A DNA stretch of 64,000 nucleotides from Sphingomonas swuensis. GTDB lineage: Bacteria; Pseudomonadota; Alphaproteobacteria; Sphingomonadales; Sphingomonadaceae. Positions 42,677 through 50,687 of the stretch are shown in pieces. The DNA lies in contig NZ_BAABBQ010000001.1 of assembly GCF_039538045.1 (NCBI RefSeq), positions 704,001 through 768,000 on the forward strand, written 5' to 3'. The position numbers were made by a program, and so were the translations under genes. The notes below the pieces were generated by a model. The model worked only from the letters and a program-made list of their open reading frames with translations. It was not told the DNA's origin and ran no database searches. Every line of letters starts with the position of its first letter. Position 1 is the stretch's first letter.

Positions 42677-44338
42677 ATGCCTCACGAACAACTCCCCACC
42701 CCGCTCGCGCGGGCCCTCGACGCACGTGGTTACGACCAGCTGACCGAAGTCCAGTCTTCCGTTTCGACGCCCGAGGTGGCCGGACGCGATCTGATCGTCT
42801 CGGCGCGAACGGGTTCGGGCAAGACCGTCGCCTTCGGACTTGCGATGGCAGGTGAACTGCTGGGGGAGGCCGAGAAGCTGCCGTTCGCGGTCGCTCCGCT
42901 GGCGCTGGTGATCGCTCCGACTCGCGAGCTAGCGCTGCAGGTGTCGACCGAGCTGACGTGGCTCTACGCCGACGCCCAAGCGCGGGTCATGACCTGCGTC
43001 GGCGGTATGGACCCGCTAAAGGAGCGGCGTGCGCTACAGAGCGGAACTCATATCGTCGTTGGTACCCCGGGCCGGCTCCGTGATCACCTCGAGCGCGGCG
43101 CGCTCGACCTGTCGGCGCTGCGTGTCGTGGTGCTCGACGAGGCCGACGAGATGCTCGACATGGGCTTCCGCGAGGAGCTCGAGGAAATTCTCGACGCGAC
43201 TCCAGGCGAGCGGCGGACGCTGCTCTTCTCGGCGACCATGCCCCGGCCAATCGTAGCGCTGGCCAAGCGCTACCAGAAGGACGCGCTGAGGATCGAGGCG
43301 CTGGGCAATGCCGCCGGCCACGGCGATATCGCCTACCAGGCCGTCGCCGTCCGCCCGACCGACATCGAGCATGCAGTCGTCAACCTGCTCCGCTTCCACG
43401 ATGCCGAGACCGCCATCCTGTTCTGCGCCACGCGCGAGGCCGTTCGGCGGCTCCACGGAAGCCTTTCCGAACGAGGGTTCGAGGCTGTCGCACTGTCAGG
43501 CGAGCACAGCCAGGCCGACCGCAACCGCGCGCTCCAGGCGCTTCGCGATGGGAGGGCACGCGTGCTCGTCGCGACCGACGTCGCAGCGCGCGGGATCGAC
43601 CTTCCGGGGGTCAGCCTCGTCATCCACGTGGAATTGCCGCGCGATGCGGAGGCGCTGCAGCACCGCTCGGGCCGGACCGGGCGAGCCGGCCGGAAGGGCG
43701 TCGCCGTACTGGTGGTGCCGGGAATGCGCCGGCGCCGGGTAGAGGGCATGCTCCGGCTCGCCCGAATTCCGGTCGAGTGGACTGCGGTGCCGACGGCGGA
43801 CGAGATCAGGGTCAAGGATCGCGAGCGGCTCATGGAGAAGCTGCGGACGCCGGTCGAAAGCGACGAGGCCGACCAGGCGTTCGCCGCCGAACTGCTCCGA
43901 GAGCTTGGTCCCGACGGTGTGGCCGCTGCGCTCGTGCGGGCGCTCGCTGCCGACCTTCCGGCTCCGGAAGACCTGCTCGACGGTCCGGCCGAGGAGCGCC
44001 CTCAGCATGGTGGGTTCGACGGTGCTGGATGGTTCCGGATCAATGCCGGCCGGCGTCAGGGAGGCGACCCCAAGTGGCTCCTTCCGCTGATCTGCCGGAT
44101 CGGTCATGTCAGCCGCAGCGAGATCGGTGCAATCAAGGTCGCGGCGACCGACAGCTATTTCGAGGTGAGTCCGCGAGCGCTCCCGAACTTCCTCAAGGCG
44201 TTGCGCAAGAACAGTCCCGCCATGGCGCAGGACGGGATCCTGGTCGAGCCGTCGACCAGCCCGGACGACCATCATGCGGCCGGCGGCGGCCCGCCGCGCC
44301 CGCGGCAAGGGCCGAGGGGCGGCGGGCCCCGCCGCTGA
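42677..44338 (+). CDS. DEAD-box RNA helicase with C-terminal RNA-binding domain
   Basis: 553 residues. Motif I SARTGSGKT, Ia PTRELALQV, Ib TPGRLRDHL, II DEAD (VLDEADEMLDMG), III SAT, IV ILFCATREA, V DVAARGIDLP, VI HRSGRTGRAGRKG. A DbpA/CsdA-like domain (WFRINAGRRQGGDPKWLLPLI) follows at about 440-520, then a Gly/Arg/Pro-rich basic tail. Probable role in ribosome assembly or cold adaptation. Convergent with uvrD with only 3 nt between. Confidence 0.93.
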   Translation: MPHEQLPTPLARALDARGYDQLTEVQSSVSTPEVAGRDLIVSARTGSGKTVAFGLAMAGELLGEAEKLPFAVAPLALVIAPTRELALQVSTELTWLYADAQARVMTCVGGMDPLKERRALQSGTHIVVGTPGRLRDHLERGALDLSALRVVVLDEADEMLDMGFREELEEILDATPGERRTLLFSATMPRPIVALAKRYQKDALRIEALGNAAGHGDIAYQAVAVRPTDIEHAVVNLLRFHDAETAILFCATREAVRRLHGSLSERGFEAVALSGEHSQADRNRALQALRDGRARVLVATDVAARGIDLPGVSLVIHVELPRDAEALQHRSGRTGRAGRKGVAVLVVPGMRRRRVEGMLRLARIPVEWTAVPTADEIRVKDRERLMEKLRTPVESDEADQAFAAELLRELGPDGVAAALVRALAADLPAPEDLLDGPAEERPQHGGFDGAGWFRINAGRRQGGDPKWLLPLICRIGHVSRSEIGAIKVAATDSYFEVSPRALPNFLKALRKNSPAMAQDGILVEPSTSPDDHHAAGGGPPRPRQGPRGGGPRR

Positions 44339-44341
44339 AGC

Positions 44342-46660
44342 TCAGCCGAGGCTGACGAAGCTGTCGAGGACGCGCTTGCGGCCGCTGTGCTCGAAATCGA
44401 TCTCGAGCTTGTTGCCTTCGATCTCGGCGATGGTGCCGTAGCCGAACTTGCCGTGGAACACGCGCTGACCCTTGGCGAGATCATCGCGACCCTTGTTGCC
44501 GAGGCTGACCGCCGAGGCGCGAGCCTCGACGATTCGCTGCGGCTCGGGGGAGAAGGTCTGGGTGGCACGGCCCCAGCCCGGGCCGCGGGTCGAGATGCGG
44601 TCGGGGCGTTGCGCCGCGACATGGGCGAAGGGATCGCCGCGCTCGCTCCATTGTGCTCGCCACAGCGACTCGCCGCCACTCATGGTCGTCTCTTCGTTAA
44701 TATGCTCTGACGGCAGTTCGCCAACGAAACGGGACGGAATGCTGCTGGTCCACTGACCATAGATGCGGCGGTTGGCGGCGTGGATGATTGTCGCCTTTTC
44801 GCGGGCACGAGTGATCGCAACGTAGGCGAGGCGGCGTTCCTCCTCGAGGCTCGCGGTGCCGCCCTCGTCGATCGCGCGCTGCGACGGAAACACGCCTTCT
44901 TCCCAGCCAGCCAGGTAGACGATCGGAAATTCGAGCCCCTTGGCGGCGTGAATGGTCATGATCGTGACCTTGTCGCCGCCCCGATCCGAGTCGTTGTCCA
45001 TCACGAGGCTGACATGCTCGAGGAAGGCGCCGAGCGTCTCATATTCCTCCATCGCGCGAGTCAGCTCGGCGAGGTTTTCCAGCCGACCGGAGGCCTCGGC
45101 GGTGCGCTCGGCCTGGAGCGCGCCGGTGTAGCCGCTCTCGTCCAAGAGCTGCCGGGCGAGTTCGGCATGGGCGGGCGGAGCGTGCGGCGTGGCCGGCTGG
45201 TCCACCGACGCGAGGTGCATCTGCCTCCAGCGCGCGAAATCGCCGACGAAGCGGCCAAGGCTGCGCTTGGCAGCGCCCGTGAGCTCGTCCGAGTCGAGCA
45301 TCTGGGCGGCGGCGAGCAGCAGCGGCTGGCTCGAAGCGCGGGCATAGCGATGGATGTTTGCAACCGCCTTGTCGCCGAGGCCGCGCTTGGGCGTGTTGAC
45401 GATCCGCTCAAACGCGAGGTCGTCGGACGGACTCTGCACCAGCCGCAGATAGGCGAGGGCGTCGCGGATTTCCGCGCGCTCGTAGAAGCGGAAGCCGCCA
45501 ACGATCTGGTAGGGCAGCCCGATCGCGATAAAGCGGTCTTCAAGCTCGCGGGTCTGGAACTGGGCGCGGACGAGGATCGCCGCGTCCGACAGCTTGCCGC
45601 CCCGGCTCTGATGCGATTCCAGTTCCTCGCCAATCCGGCGGGCCTCCTCGGGGCCATCCCACACCCCGATCACCTTGACCTTCTCGCCGGCGTCGATCTC
45701 GGTCCACAATTCCTTGCCGAGCCGCCCCGAGTTGTTCGCGATCAGGCCCGAGGCAGCGCCGAGGATGTGCGGTGTCGACCGGTAGTTTTGTTCGAGACGG
45801 ATGACCGCCGCACCCGCAAACTCGCGCTCGAAGCGAAGGATGTTGGCGACCTCGGCCCCGCGCCACGAATAAATGGACTGATCGTCATCGCCGACGCAGC
45901 AGATGTTCCGGCGCGGCTCGGCAAGCAGCTTCAGCCACTCATACTGGACAGCGTTGGTGTCCTGATATTCGTCGACCAGCAGATATTTGAAGCGGTTGCG
46001 ATAGCGTTCGAGCACCTCCGGCTGGGTGCGGAAGATCACCAGCATGTGGAGCAGGAGGTCGCCGAAGTCGCAGGCGTTGAGGGCCAGCAGGCGCGCCTGA
46101 TATTGCGCGTAGAGGTCGGCCCCACGGCCATTGGCATAGGCCTCGGCCTCACCGGCATCGACCTGGTCCGGGGTCAGCCCCTTGTTCTTCCATCGGTCGA
46201 TGCAACTCGCCAGCTGCCGTGCGGGCCAGCGCTTGTCGTCGATCTCGGCGGCGACGATCAACTGCTTGAGCAGCCGCAACTGGTCGTCGGTGTCGAGGAT
46301 GGTGAAGTTGCTTTGAAGGCCGGCAAGCTCTGCATGAATCCGCAGCATCTTGGCGGCGATCGAGTGGAAGGTGCCGAGCCACGGCATGCCCTCGATCGCG
46401 CCGCCGCTGATTCGGCTGACTCGCTCACGCATCTCGCGCGCGGCCTTGTTGGTGAAAGTCACGGACAGGATTTCGCTCGGCCATGCCCGGCGAGTCGCGA
46501 TAAGGTGGGCAAGCCTTGCGGTCAGCGCGGCCGTCTTGCCGGTCCCTGCGCCGGCCAGGACCAGCACCGGTCCCTCGGTGGTCAGCACGGCCTCGCGCTG
46601 CGGCTCGTTGAGGCCCTGAAGATAGGACGGTTCGGGTGCGAGGGCGACGGATTCGGACAC
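44342..46660 (-). CDS. uvrD: UvrD/PcrA-type 3'-5' DNA helicase
   Basis: 772 residues if started at GTG 46660 (RVSESVALAP...); the frame stays open to 46750, but those extra residues look non-coding. SF1A motifs: Q-motif LNEPQREAV, Walker A LAGAGTGKTAALTARL, II VDEYQDTNAVQY, III DDDQSIYSWRGA, IV RLEQNYRST, VI AYVAITRAREK. The C-terminus YGTIAEIEGNKLEIDFE is the Tudor-like RNA-polymerase-binding domain. Acts in repair and transcription-coupled repair. Confidence 0.94.
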   Translation of the reverse strand: MSESVALAPEPSYLQGLNEPQREAVLTTEGPVLVLAGAGTGKTAALTARLAHLIATRRAWPSEILSVTFTNKAAREMRERVSRISGGAIEGMPWLGTFHSIAAKMLRIHAELAGLQSNFTILDTDDQLRLLKQLIVAAEIDDKRWPARQLASCIDRWKNKGLTPDQVDAGEAEAYANGRGADLYAQYQARLLALNACDFGDLLLHMLVIFRTQPEVLERYRNRFKYLLVDEYQDTNAVQYEWLKLLAEPRRNICCVGDDDQSIYSWRGAEVANILRFEREFAGAAVIRLEQNYRSTPHILGAASGLIANNSGRLGKELWTEIDAGEKVKVIGVWDGPEEARRIGEELESHQSRGGKLSDAAILVRAQFQTRELEDRFIAIGLPYQIVGGFRFYERAEIRDALAYLRLVQSPSDDLAFERIVNTPKRGLGDKAVANIHRYARASSQPLLLAAAQMLDSDELTGAAKRSLGRFVGDFARWRQMHLASVDQPATPHAPPAHAELARQLLDESGYTGALQAERTAEASGRLENLAELTRAMEEYETLGAFLEHVSLVMDNDSDRGGDKVTIMTIHAAKGLEFPIVYLAGWEEGVFPSQRAIDEGGTASLEEERRLAYVAITRAREKATIIHAANRRIYGQWTSSIPSRFVGELPSEHINEETTMSGGESLWRAQWSERGDPFAHVAAQRPDRISTRGPGWGRATQTFSPEPQRIVEARASAVSLGNKGRDDLAKGQRVFHGKFGYGTIAEIEGNKLEIDFEHSGRKRVLDSFVSLG

Positions 46661-46742
46661 GCGCCCGACGTAGGGTGAGGAGAACGGAACGGCAACAGCG
46701 GAGCGTTTGATCGAGCACCCGGGATTGCTCCCGATTTCCCCG

Positions 46743-46751
46743 TTATCCACA
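46743..46751 (+). promoter_or_regulatory. Perfect DnaA box
   Basis: TTATCCACA, identical to the strict DnaA-box consensus, in the gap between uvrD and the structured RNA. A single copy by chance is possible in 64 kb. It precedes a -10-like TATGCT (46769-46774) that could start the RNA. Confidence 0.4.
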
Positions 46752-46780
46752 GGCTAGGACTTGCCGATTATGCTTTGTGC

Positions 46781-47532
46781 GACTCGGAAAAGGAGTCATT
46801 CTCATCGAGTGATCGGGGCAGCGGCCCTCTCCGGGGAGGCTCCGAAAGGTGCCGAACAGGGTAGGGACGAGGATCCCGATCTCCGCTGGCAAGGCGATGG
46901 AGTGGAATTCGTTCAGGCGACGACGGGCCTTCCCCAGGAAGCCCGACAGAGCAGGAGCGGAGGATCTTCGGAGCATCGCCGGCAAGAGGCGCCGGAAGAG
47001 ATGATTTCTCCTGCCGCCGCAGGCCGGGCAACCCGCAAGGGAGTGCCAGGGCAGCGCGAAGGAGGGCCATCCCAAGAAGGGCCGCGAACGGACAGGCGGT
47101 GGCCTGAGTGATCGGAAGTCTGGCTTGCCAGAATGAGGATCGCCAGGCCGGGTGCCGGACCTGATCGACGACGAACGGCGGTTTCCGCAAGGAAGCAGCC
47201 AGGCGTCAACGGGAAGGAACGGGACCGCCGACGCGAGCGGGCGGGGAGCGAGGATCTTCGGATCCGGACGAACCGCCAGGCAGACGGAGGCACAGTCGAT
47301 CGGCGCGAGGAAGGATCTCAGGATCGTTCCAGACAAGGGTCGAGGAATTGCCCGGGCGACCGGGTGGCCGAATGAGACCGACGCGACGCCTGAGCGGGCA
47401 CGCCAGGATCGGAAGATCCCGTGGACGGCAGCTCCGAAAGGAGCCGCTCGAAGCAGGAAGACGCCGAACACCGGTATACTCAAGCTCGGCGCAGTGGGGC
47501 TCGGCAGCAATGCCGGGCCCCATTTCTTGTTT
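46781..47532 (+). ncRNA. Candidate large structured non-coding RNA, about 750 nt
   Basis: The stretch is a run of short hairpins. Clear ones: GACTC/GAGTC with GGAAAAG loop (46781-46797); GGGC-TTCC/GGAA-GCCC (46925-46944); CCGGC/GCCGG (46979-46995); CCTGC/GCAGG (47010-47023); a three-tier stem GGCCTG, GATC, TCTGGC with GCCAGA, GATC, CAGGCC (47101-47149); TTCC-GCAA-GGAA (47183-47194); GGCGG, GGATC-TTCG-GATCC, CCGCC (47240-47277); GGAA-GATC/GATC-TTCC (47309-47330); CCCGG-GCGA-CCGGG (47351-47364); GGATC-GGAA-GATCC (47406-47419); GCTCC-GAAA-GGAGC (47431-47444). GNRA/UUCG loops appear only on the plus strand. GGA occurs 37 times against 12 TCC by hand count. No reading frame has protein character. 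Confidence 0.7.
47495..47532 (+). terminator. Intrinsic terminator of the structured RNA
   Basis: Arms TGGGGCTCGGC and GCCGGGCCCCA (11 bp with one G-U), AGCAAT loop, then TTTCTTGTTT. It fixes the 3' end and direction of the RNA, since no plus-strand protein gene precedes it for 3 kb. Confidence 0.88.
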
Positions 47533-47649
47533 CGCCCCATGGCCGAAGGCCGGGAACGACGGGCGAGCAGCCAGCCAGGTTGCGCCGTATCTACAGGGAA
47601 GGGACGCGCTGGGCTCCGCGCCTCTCCGCAACCGTAATCAACTCGCCAG

Positions 47650-47685
47650 ATACAAAGAAGGGGACCCGCCCTGAGCGGATCCCCT
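47650..47685 (-). terminator. Intrinsic terminator of the SWIB gene
   Basis: Arms AGGGGA (47659-47664)/TCCCCT (47680-47685) plus inner CCGC/GCGG, followed on the minus strand by TTCTTTGTA. Confidence 0.75.
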
Positions 47686-47708
47686 CCTGAGTGCCTTGGG
47701 CCGATGGC

Positions 47709-47984
47709 TTAGGACAGGTGCTTCGAGAGGTGCTTGTTCATCTCGAACATGGTGCAACGGTCGGTGCCGAACACCTTCTTGAGCTTGTCGTCAGCGACGA
47801 TTTCGCGCTTGTTCTGCGGGTTCTGCAGGTTGTTCTTGCGGATGTGATCCCAGACCTTCGAGACCACCTCGCTGCGGGGCAGCGGATCCTTGCCGACGAT
47901 TTCTGCGAGGTCGGGCGAAGGAGTCACCGGACGCGCGAGACCGCCCCCTGCCTTACGCCCAGTCCCGCTCGATGCTTTTGCCAT
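47709..47984 (-). CDS. SWIB/MDM2-domain protein
   Basis: 91 residues from the ATG with a strong AGGAGGG site. A single SWIB domain: LAEIVGKDPLPRSEVVSKVWDHIRKNNLQ, NKREIVADDKLKKVFG, MFEMNKHLSKHL. In eukaryotes this domain occurs in chromatin-remodelling (BAF60) and p53-binding (MDM2) proteins; in bacteria it occurs alone or fused to topoisomerase I. Its role here is unknown, perhaps nucleoid-associated. N-terminal 20 residues are basic and flexible. Confidence 0.9.
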   Translation of the reverse strand: MAKASSGTGRKAGGGLARPVTPSPDLAEIVGKDPLPRSEVVSKVWDHIRKNNLQNPQNKREIVADDKLKKVFGTDRCTMFEMNKHLSKHLS

Positions 47985-48046
47985 TAGGCCCTCCTGTTGT
48001 TCCGAGAGGTGGTAGAGCGCAAAGCGACCCTCTCTGCAAGAGGGAG

Positions 48047-48868
48047 TCAAGAGGGAGGAGGGCAAGCGTTGCGCGCGGGAAACGGAACGATCCGGTTCTC
48101 GGCGTCATGACCAATGTCCGCCCGGCCGCCATAGGACACGCCAGCACGGGCGCACCAATGCTGCGCAACGGCCTCGAGTTCGGCTCCGAAGGGGCGGTCA
48201 TTGGCGCGCAGGTGGCAGCGCCCGAGGCGCAGTCGCTCCACCCTTGCGAAGCCCGGTTGGCTGGTCACATGAAAGAGAAAGCGGTCGATCCGGTATAGCT
48301 CCTCGTCGACTTCCTCGATGAGGAGCTCGGATCCGCTGAAGTCGGGTTCGAGGGGTGTCCCCATCAGGCTGGAGAGGACCACCAGGTTGAAGGCGAAGGC
48401 GCTATCCTTGATCCCGGGCTCGACCGCGGCTGGATCGCGTGTCGCCAGCCAGTCGAGAGCGCGCAGGACCGCGGTTTCGCCACCGGTGCGAAGGACGTCC
48501 TGCACCATCGGCCCATGTGCGACACGGGCACCTGCCCTGTGCAGCGCCGCCAGCAGGAAGCCGCCGTCGCTATAGCCGAGGAAGGTCTTGGACAATGCGG
48601 CGGCGGGGAGGTCCCGGGCGACGGCTTCGGCGATCCGATTGGAACCGTAGCCGCCCCTTGCGAACCAGACCGCGTCGATCGCGGGATCGGCCATGACCTC
48701 GCGCAGGGCGTCGAGCCGGTCTTCGTCCGACCCGGCGAAGTGGCCTGCCTCGAGGAAGGACTGAGGATGGACGACGAGTTCGACGCCGCCACCGGCGGCG
48801 AGGGATCTCACCCGCTCCGCCGCCTCTTGCTTCAGCGGGCAGCTTGGCGCGACGACCGCTATCCTCAT
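48047..48868 (-). CDS. ldcA: LD-carboxypeptidase (peptidase family S66)
   Basis: 273 residues. Removes the terminal D-Ala from murein tetrapeptides during recycling. Family S66 nucleophile S100 in FLGYSDGGFLLAAL, glutamate in LLIEEVDEELYRID, histidine near the C-terminus in ADIGHDAENRIVPF; also WFARGGYGSNRI. No signal peptide, so cytoplasmic as expected. Divergent from a Mur ligase gene with 47 nt between, so they probably share regulatory DNA. Confidence 0.9.
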   Translation of the reverse strand: MRIAVVAPSCPLKQEAAERVRSLAAGGGVELVVHPQSFLEAGHFAGSDEDRLDALREVMADPAIDAVWFARGGYGSNRIAEAVARDLPAAALSKTFLGYSDGGFLLAALHRAGARVAHGPMVQDVLRTGGETAVLRALDWLATRDPAAVEPGIKDSAFAFNLVVLSSLMGTPLEPDFSGSELLIEEVDEELYRIDRFLFHVTSQPGFARVERLRLGRCHLRANDRPFGAELEAVAQHWCARAGVSYGGRADIGHDAENRIVPFPARNACPPPS

Positions 48869-48915
48869 CGTTCCTCCAATTGCCCTTGGGCGTCGCCTCT
48901 CATAGGGCGAGCCTC

Positions 48916-50307
48916 ATGACGGGTTCCAGTTACTTCTTCTGCGGCATCGGCGGGAGCGGCATGCTTCCCCTGGCCTGCATCGTGAAGGCCGCAGGCGCTG
49001 CGGTCGCAGGCTCCGACCGTGCGCTCGACGCCGGGCGCCTCGGCTCCAAGTTCGGTTATCTCGAGGCGCAGGGCATCGGGCTTCATCCCCAGGACGGCAG
49101 CGGGCTGAAGCCGGGCATGGTGCTGGTGACCTCGGCCGCGGTCGAGGAGACGATTCCCGACGTCGCCCGGGCCCGGGCCCTCGACCTTCCGCACCTGACC
49201 AGGCCACAACTGCTCAGCGAGCTTCTCAACGCGGCGGAGCGCAGCGTGGCAGTCGGCGGCACCTCGGGCAAGTCGACGGTCACCGGCATGATCGGCTGGA
49301 TTCTCCATAGTCTCGGCCACAAGCCGACGGTGATGAATGGCGCGGTGATGAAGAACTTCGTTAGCGCCGACGCGCCCTTTGCCAGCGCCCTTATCGGCGA
49401 ACCCGAGCTGTTTGTCAGCGAAGTGGACGAAAGCGACGGCTCGATCGCGCTCTACCGTCCAACGGTGGCGCTGCTCAACAATGTCAGCCTCGACCACAAG
49501 GAGATGGACGAGCTTCGAAGCCTCTTCGGCGGCTTCCTAGGGTCCGCCCAGACAGCAGTCGTCAATCTCGATGATGCCGAAAGCCGGCAGATCGCCCGCG
49601 AAATCGGTGACGTCGTCGGCTACGGATTCCAGAGCGACGACGCCCGAATTGTCGGAGGCGACCTTGTTCTCCAGTCCGGTGCATCGCAATTCTCGGTGCG
49701 GAGCTCGGACGAGCACGCCCATGTCGAGCTCCCGCTGCCCGGCCGGCACAATGCGCTGAACGCCCTGGGCGCGATCGCCGCGGTGCATGCCCTTGGCGTG
49801 TCGCTGATCGATGCTGCGGCGGCCCTGACCGAGTTCGCGGGCCTCAAGCGCCGCCTCGAGACCGTGGGCGAAGCGCATGGCGTGAGCGTGGTCGACGATT
49901 TCGCCCACAATCCTGACAAGATCGCTGCCACGCTCGCTACCCTCACCGCTCGTCGGGGAGGGCTGCTGATCTTCTTCCAGCCGCATGGTTACGGACCGCT
50001 GGCGAAGATGGGCGATGAACTCGCCGCGACTTTCGCCAAGGGCATGCGAGCAGGCGACCGGCTGATCCTGTCCGACCCGGTTTACCAGGGCGGCACGGTC
50101 GATCGCTCGCGCGGTTCCGAATGGCTTGCCGCTGCCGTCGAAAGCGCGGGCGGGCGGGCGGAGCACATTCCCGAGCGCACCGCGATCGGCCAGCGCCTTC
50201 TCGACCTTGCGCGTGAGGGCGACACGATCGCCATCCTCGGAGCCCGCGACGACACGCTGAGCGACTTTGCCGCAGAGCTGGTCCGGAACCTCGCCGCGCG
50301 CGGCTGA
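48916..50307 (+). CDS. Mur ligase family protein (MurC/Mpl-like)
   Basis: 463 residues from ATG 48916. Rossmann-type N-terminus FFCGIGGSGMLPLA, P-loop VGGTSGKSTVTGMIG, central EVDESDGSIALYRPTVALLNNVSLDHKEM, nucleotide/substrate loop GRHNALNALGAIAA, C-terminal VVDDFAHNPDKIAATLATL. The P-loop spelling (TSGKS rather than THGKT) differs from housekeeping MurC. The neighbour LdcA produces the tripeptide that Mpl re-ligates to UDP-MurNAc, so a recycling role fits; a MurC paralogue is the alternative. Confidence 0.82.
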   Translation: MTGSSYFFCGIGGSGMLPLACIVKAAGAAVAGSDRALDAGRLGSKFGYLEAQGIGLHPQDGSGLKPGMVLVTSAAVEETIPDVARARALDLPHLTRPQLLSELLNAAERSVAVGGTSGKSTVTGMIGWILHSLGHKPTVMNGAVMKNFVSADAPFASALIGEPELFVSEVDESDGSIALYRPTVALLNNVSLDHKEMDELRSLFGGFLGSAQTAVVNLDDAESRQIAREIGDVVGYGFQSDDARIVGGDLVLQSGASQFSVRSSDEHAHVELPLPGRHNALNALGAIAAVHALGVSLIDAAAALTEFAGLKRRLETVGEAHGVSVVDDFAHNPDKIAATLATLTARRGGLLIFFQPHGYGPLAKMGDELAATFAKGMRAGDRLILSDPVYQGGTVDRSRGSEWLAAAVESAGGRAEHIPERTAIGQRLLDLAREGDTIAILGARDDTLSDFAAELVRNLAARG

Positions 50308-50318
50308 TTGAAGCCGGC

Positions 50319-50687
50319 ATGGCACGAGGAAGATCGATGGGCTGGACGCTCGACAGAGGCGAGCGCGACCAGCTGCTGGCGAAATTTCCGCCGAAGTATG
50401 CCAAGGCGGTGGCCGACCACGTCACGCAGAAGCCCGATGCCGAAGACCTGCCAGCAGCTGCCAAGATCGTCATCGTCGGGCGGACCGACGACGATAGCGG
50501 CGTCGAGGCGATGGTCGTCACCGTCGACGGGACCGTGGATCGTCCTGACGGCTCGACATACCACATCACCTGGTCGCTCGGCGAAGGCCGCCGCGCGGTG
50601 GAAAGCAACGACGTGCTCAAGGAGCGTGGCTGGCAGGAACTCGACCATCCGGTTCCCGTGACGGTCTCGCCGGCAAGGTTTCCGTGA
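50319..50687 (+). CDS. Hypothetical protein coupled to a nucleotidase
   Basis: 122 residues, no signal or membrane segment. An N-terminal helix (LDRGERDQLLAKFPPKYAKAVADHVTQ) is followed by a beta-rich part (AAKIVIVGRTDDDSGVEAMVVTVDG, STYHITWSLGEGRRAVESNDVL). I do not recognise the family. The 4-nt overlap with the following nucleotidase suggests the two work together, perhaps in RNA or nucleotide repair. Confidence 0.7.
   Translation: MARGRSMGWTLDRGERDQLLAKFPPKYAKAVADHVTQKPDAEDLPAAAKIVIVGRTDDDSGVEAMVVTVDGTVDRPDGSTYHITWSLGEGRRAVESNDVLKERGWQELDHPVPVTVSPARFP

Noticed and set aside
46660..46750. N-terminal extension of the UvrD-type helicase to 46750
   Set aside because: The extra 30 residues are not helicase-like and cover the DnaA box and probable promoter region; GTG 46660 gives normal length.
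46781..47532. RNase P RNA, 6S RNA, group II intron or tmRNA identity for the structured RNA
   Set aside because: No conserved RNase P core, no single long 6S-like bubble stem, no domain V-like end with reverse transcriptase; tmRNA is already present at 58590.
46743..47540. Long open frames on both strands (265 codons on minus, several of about 110-160 on plus) across the uvrD-SWIB gap
   Set aside because: Composition is Ser/Pro/Arg- or Arg/Gly/Gln-rich with no domain. The frames overlap each other, and the underlying bases are explained by consecutive hairpins and a terminator. High GC makes long stop-free frames common.
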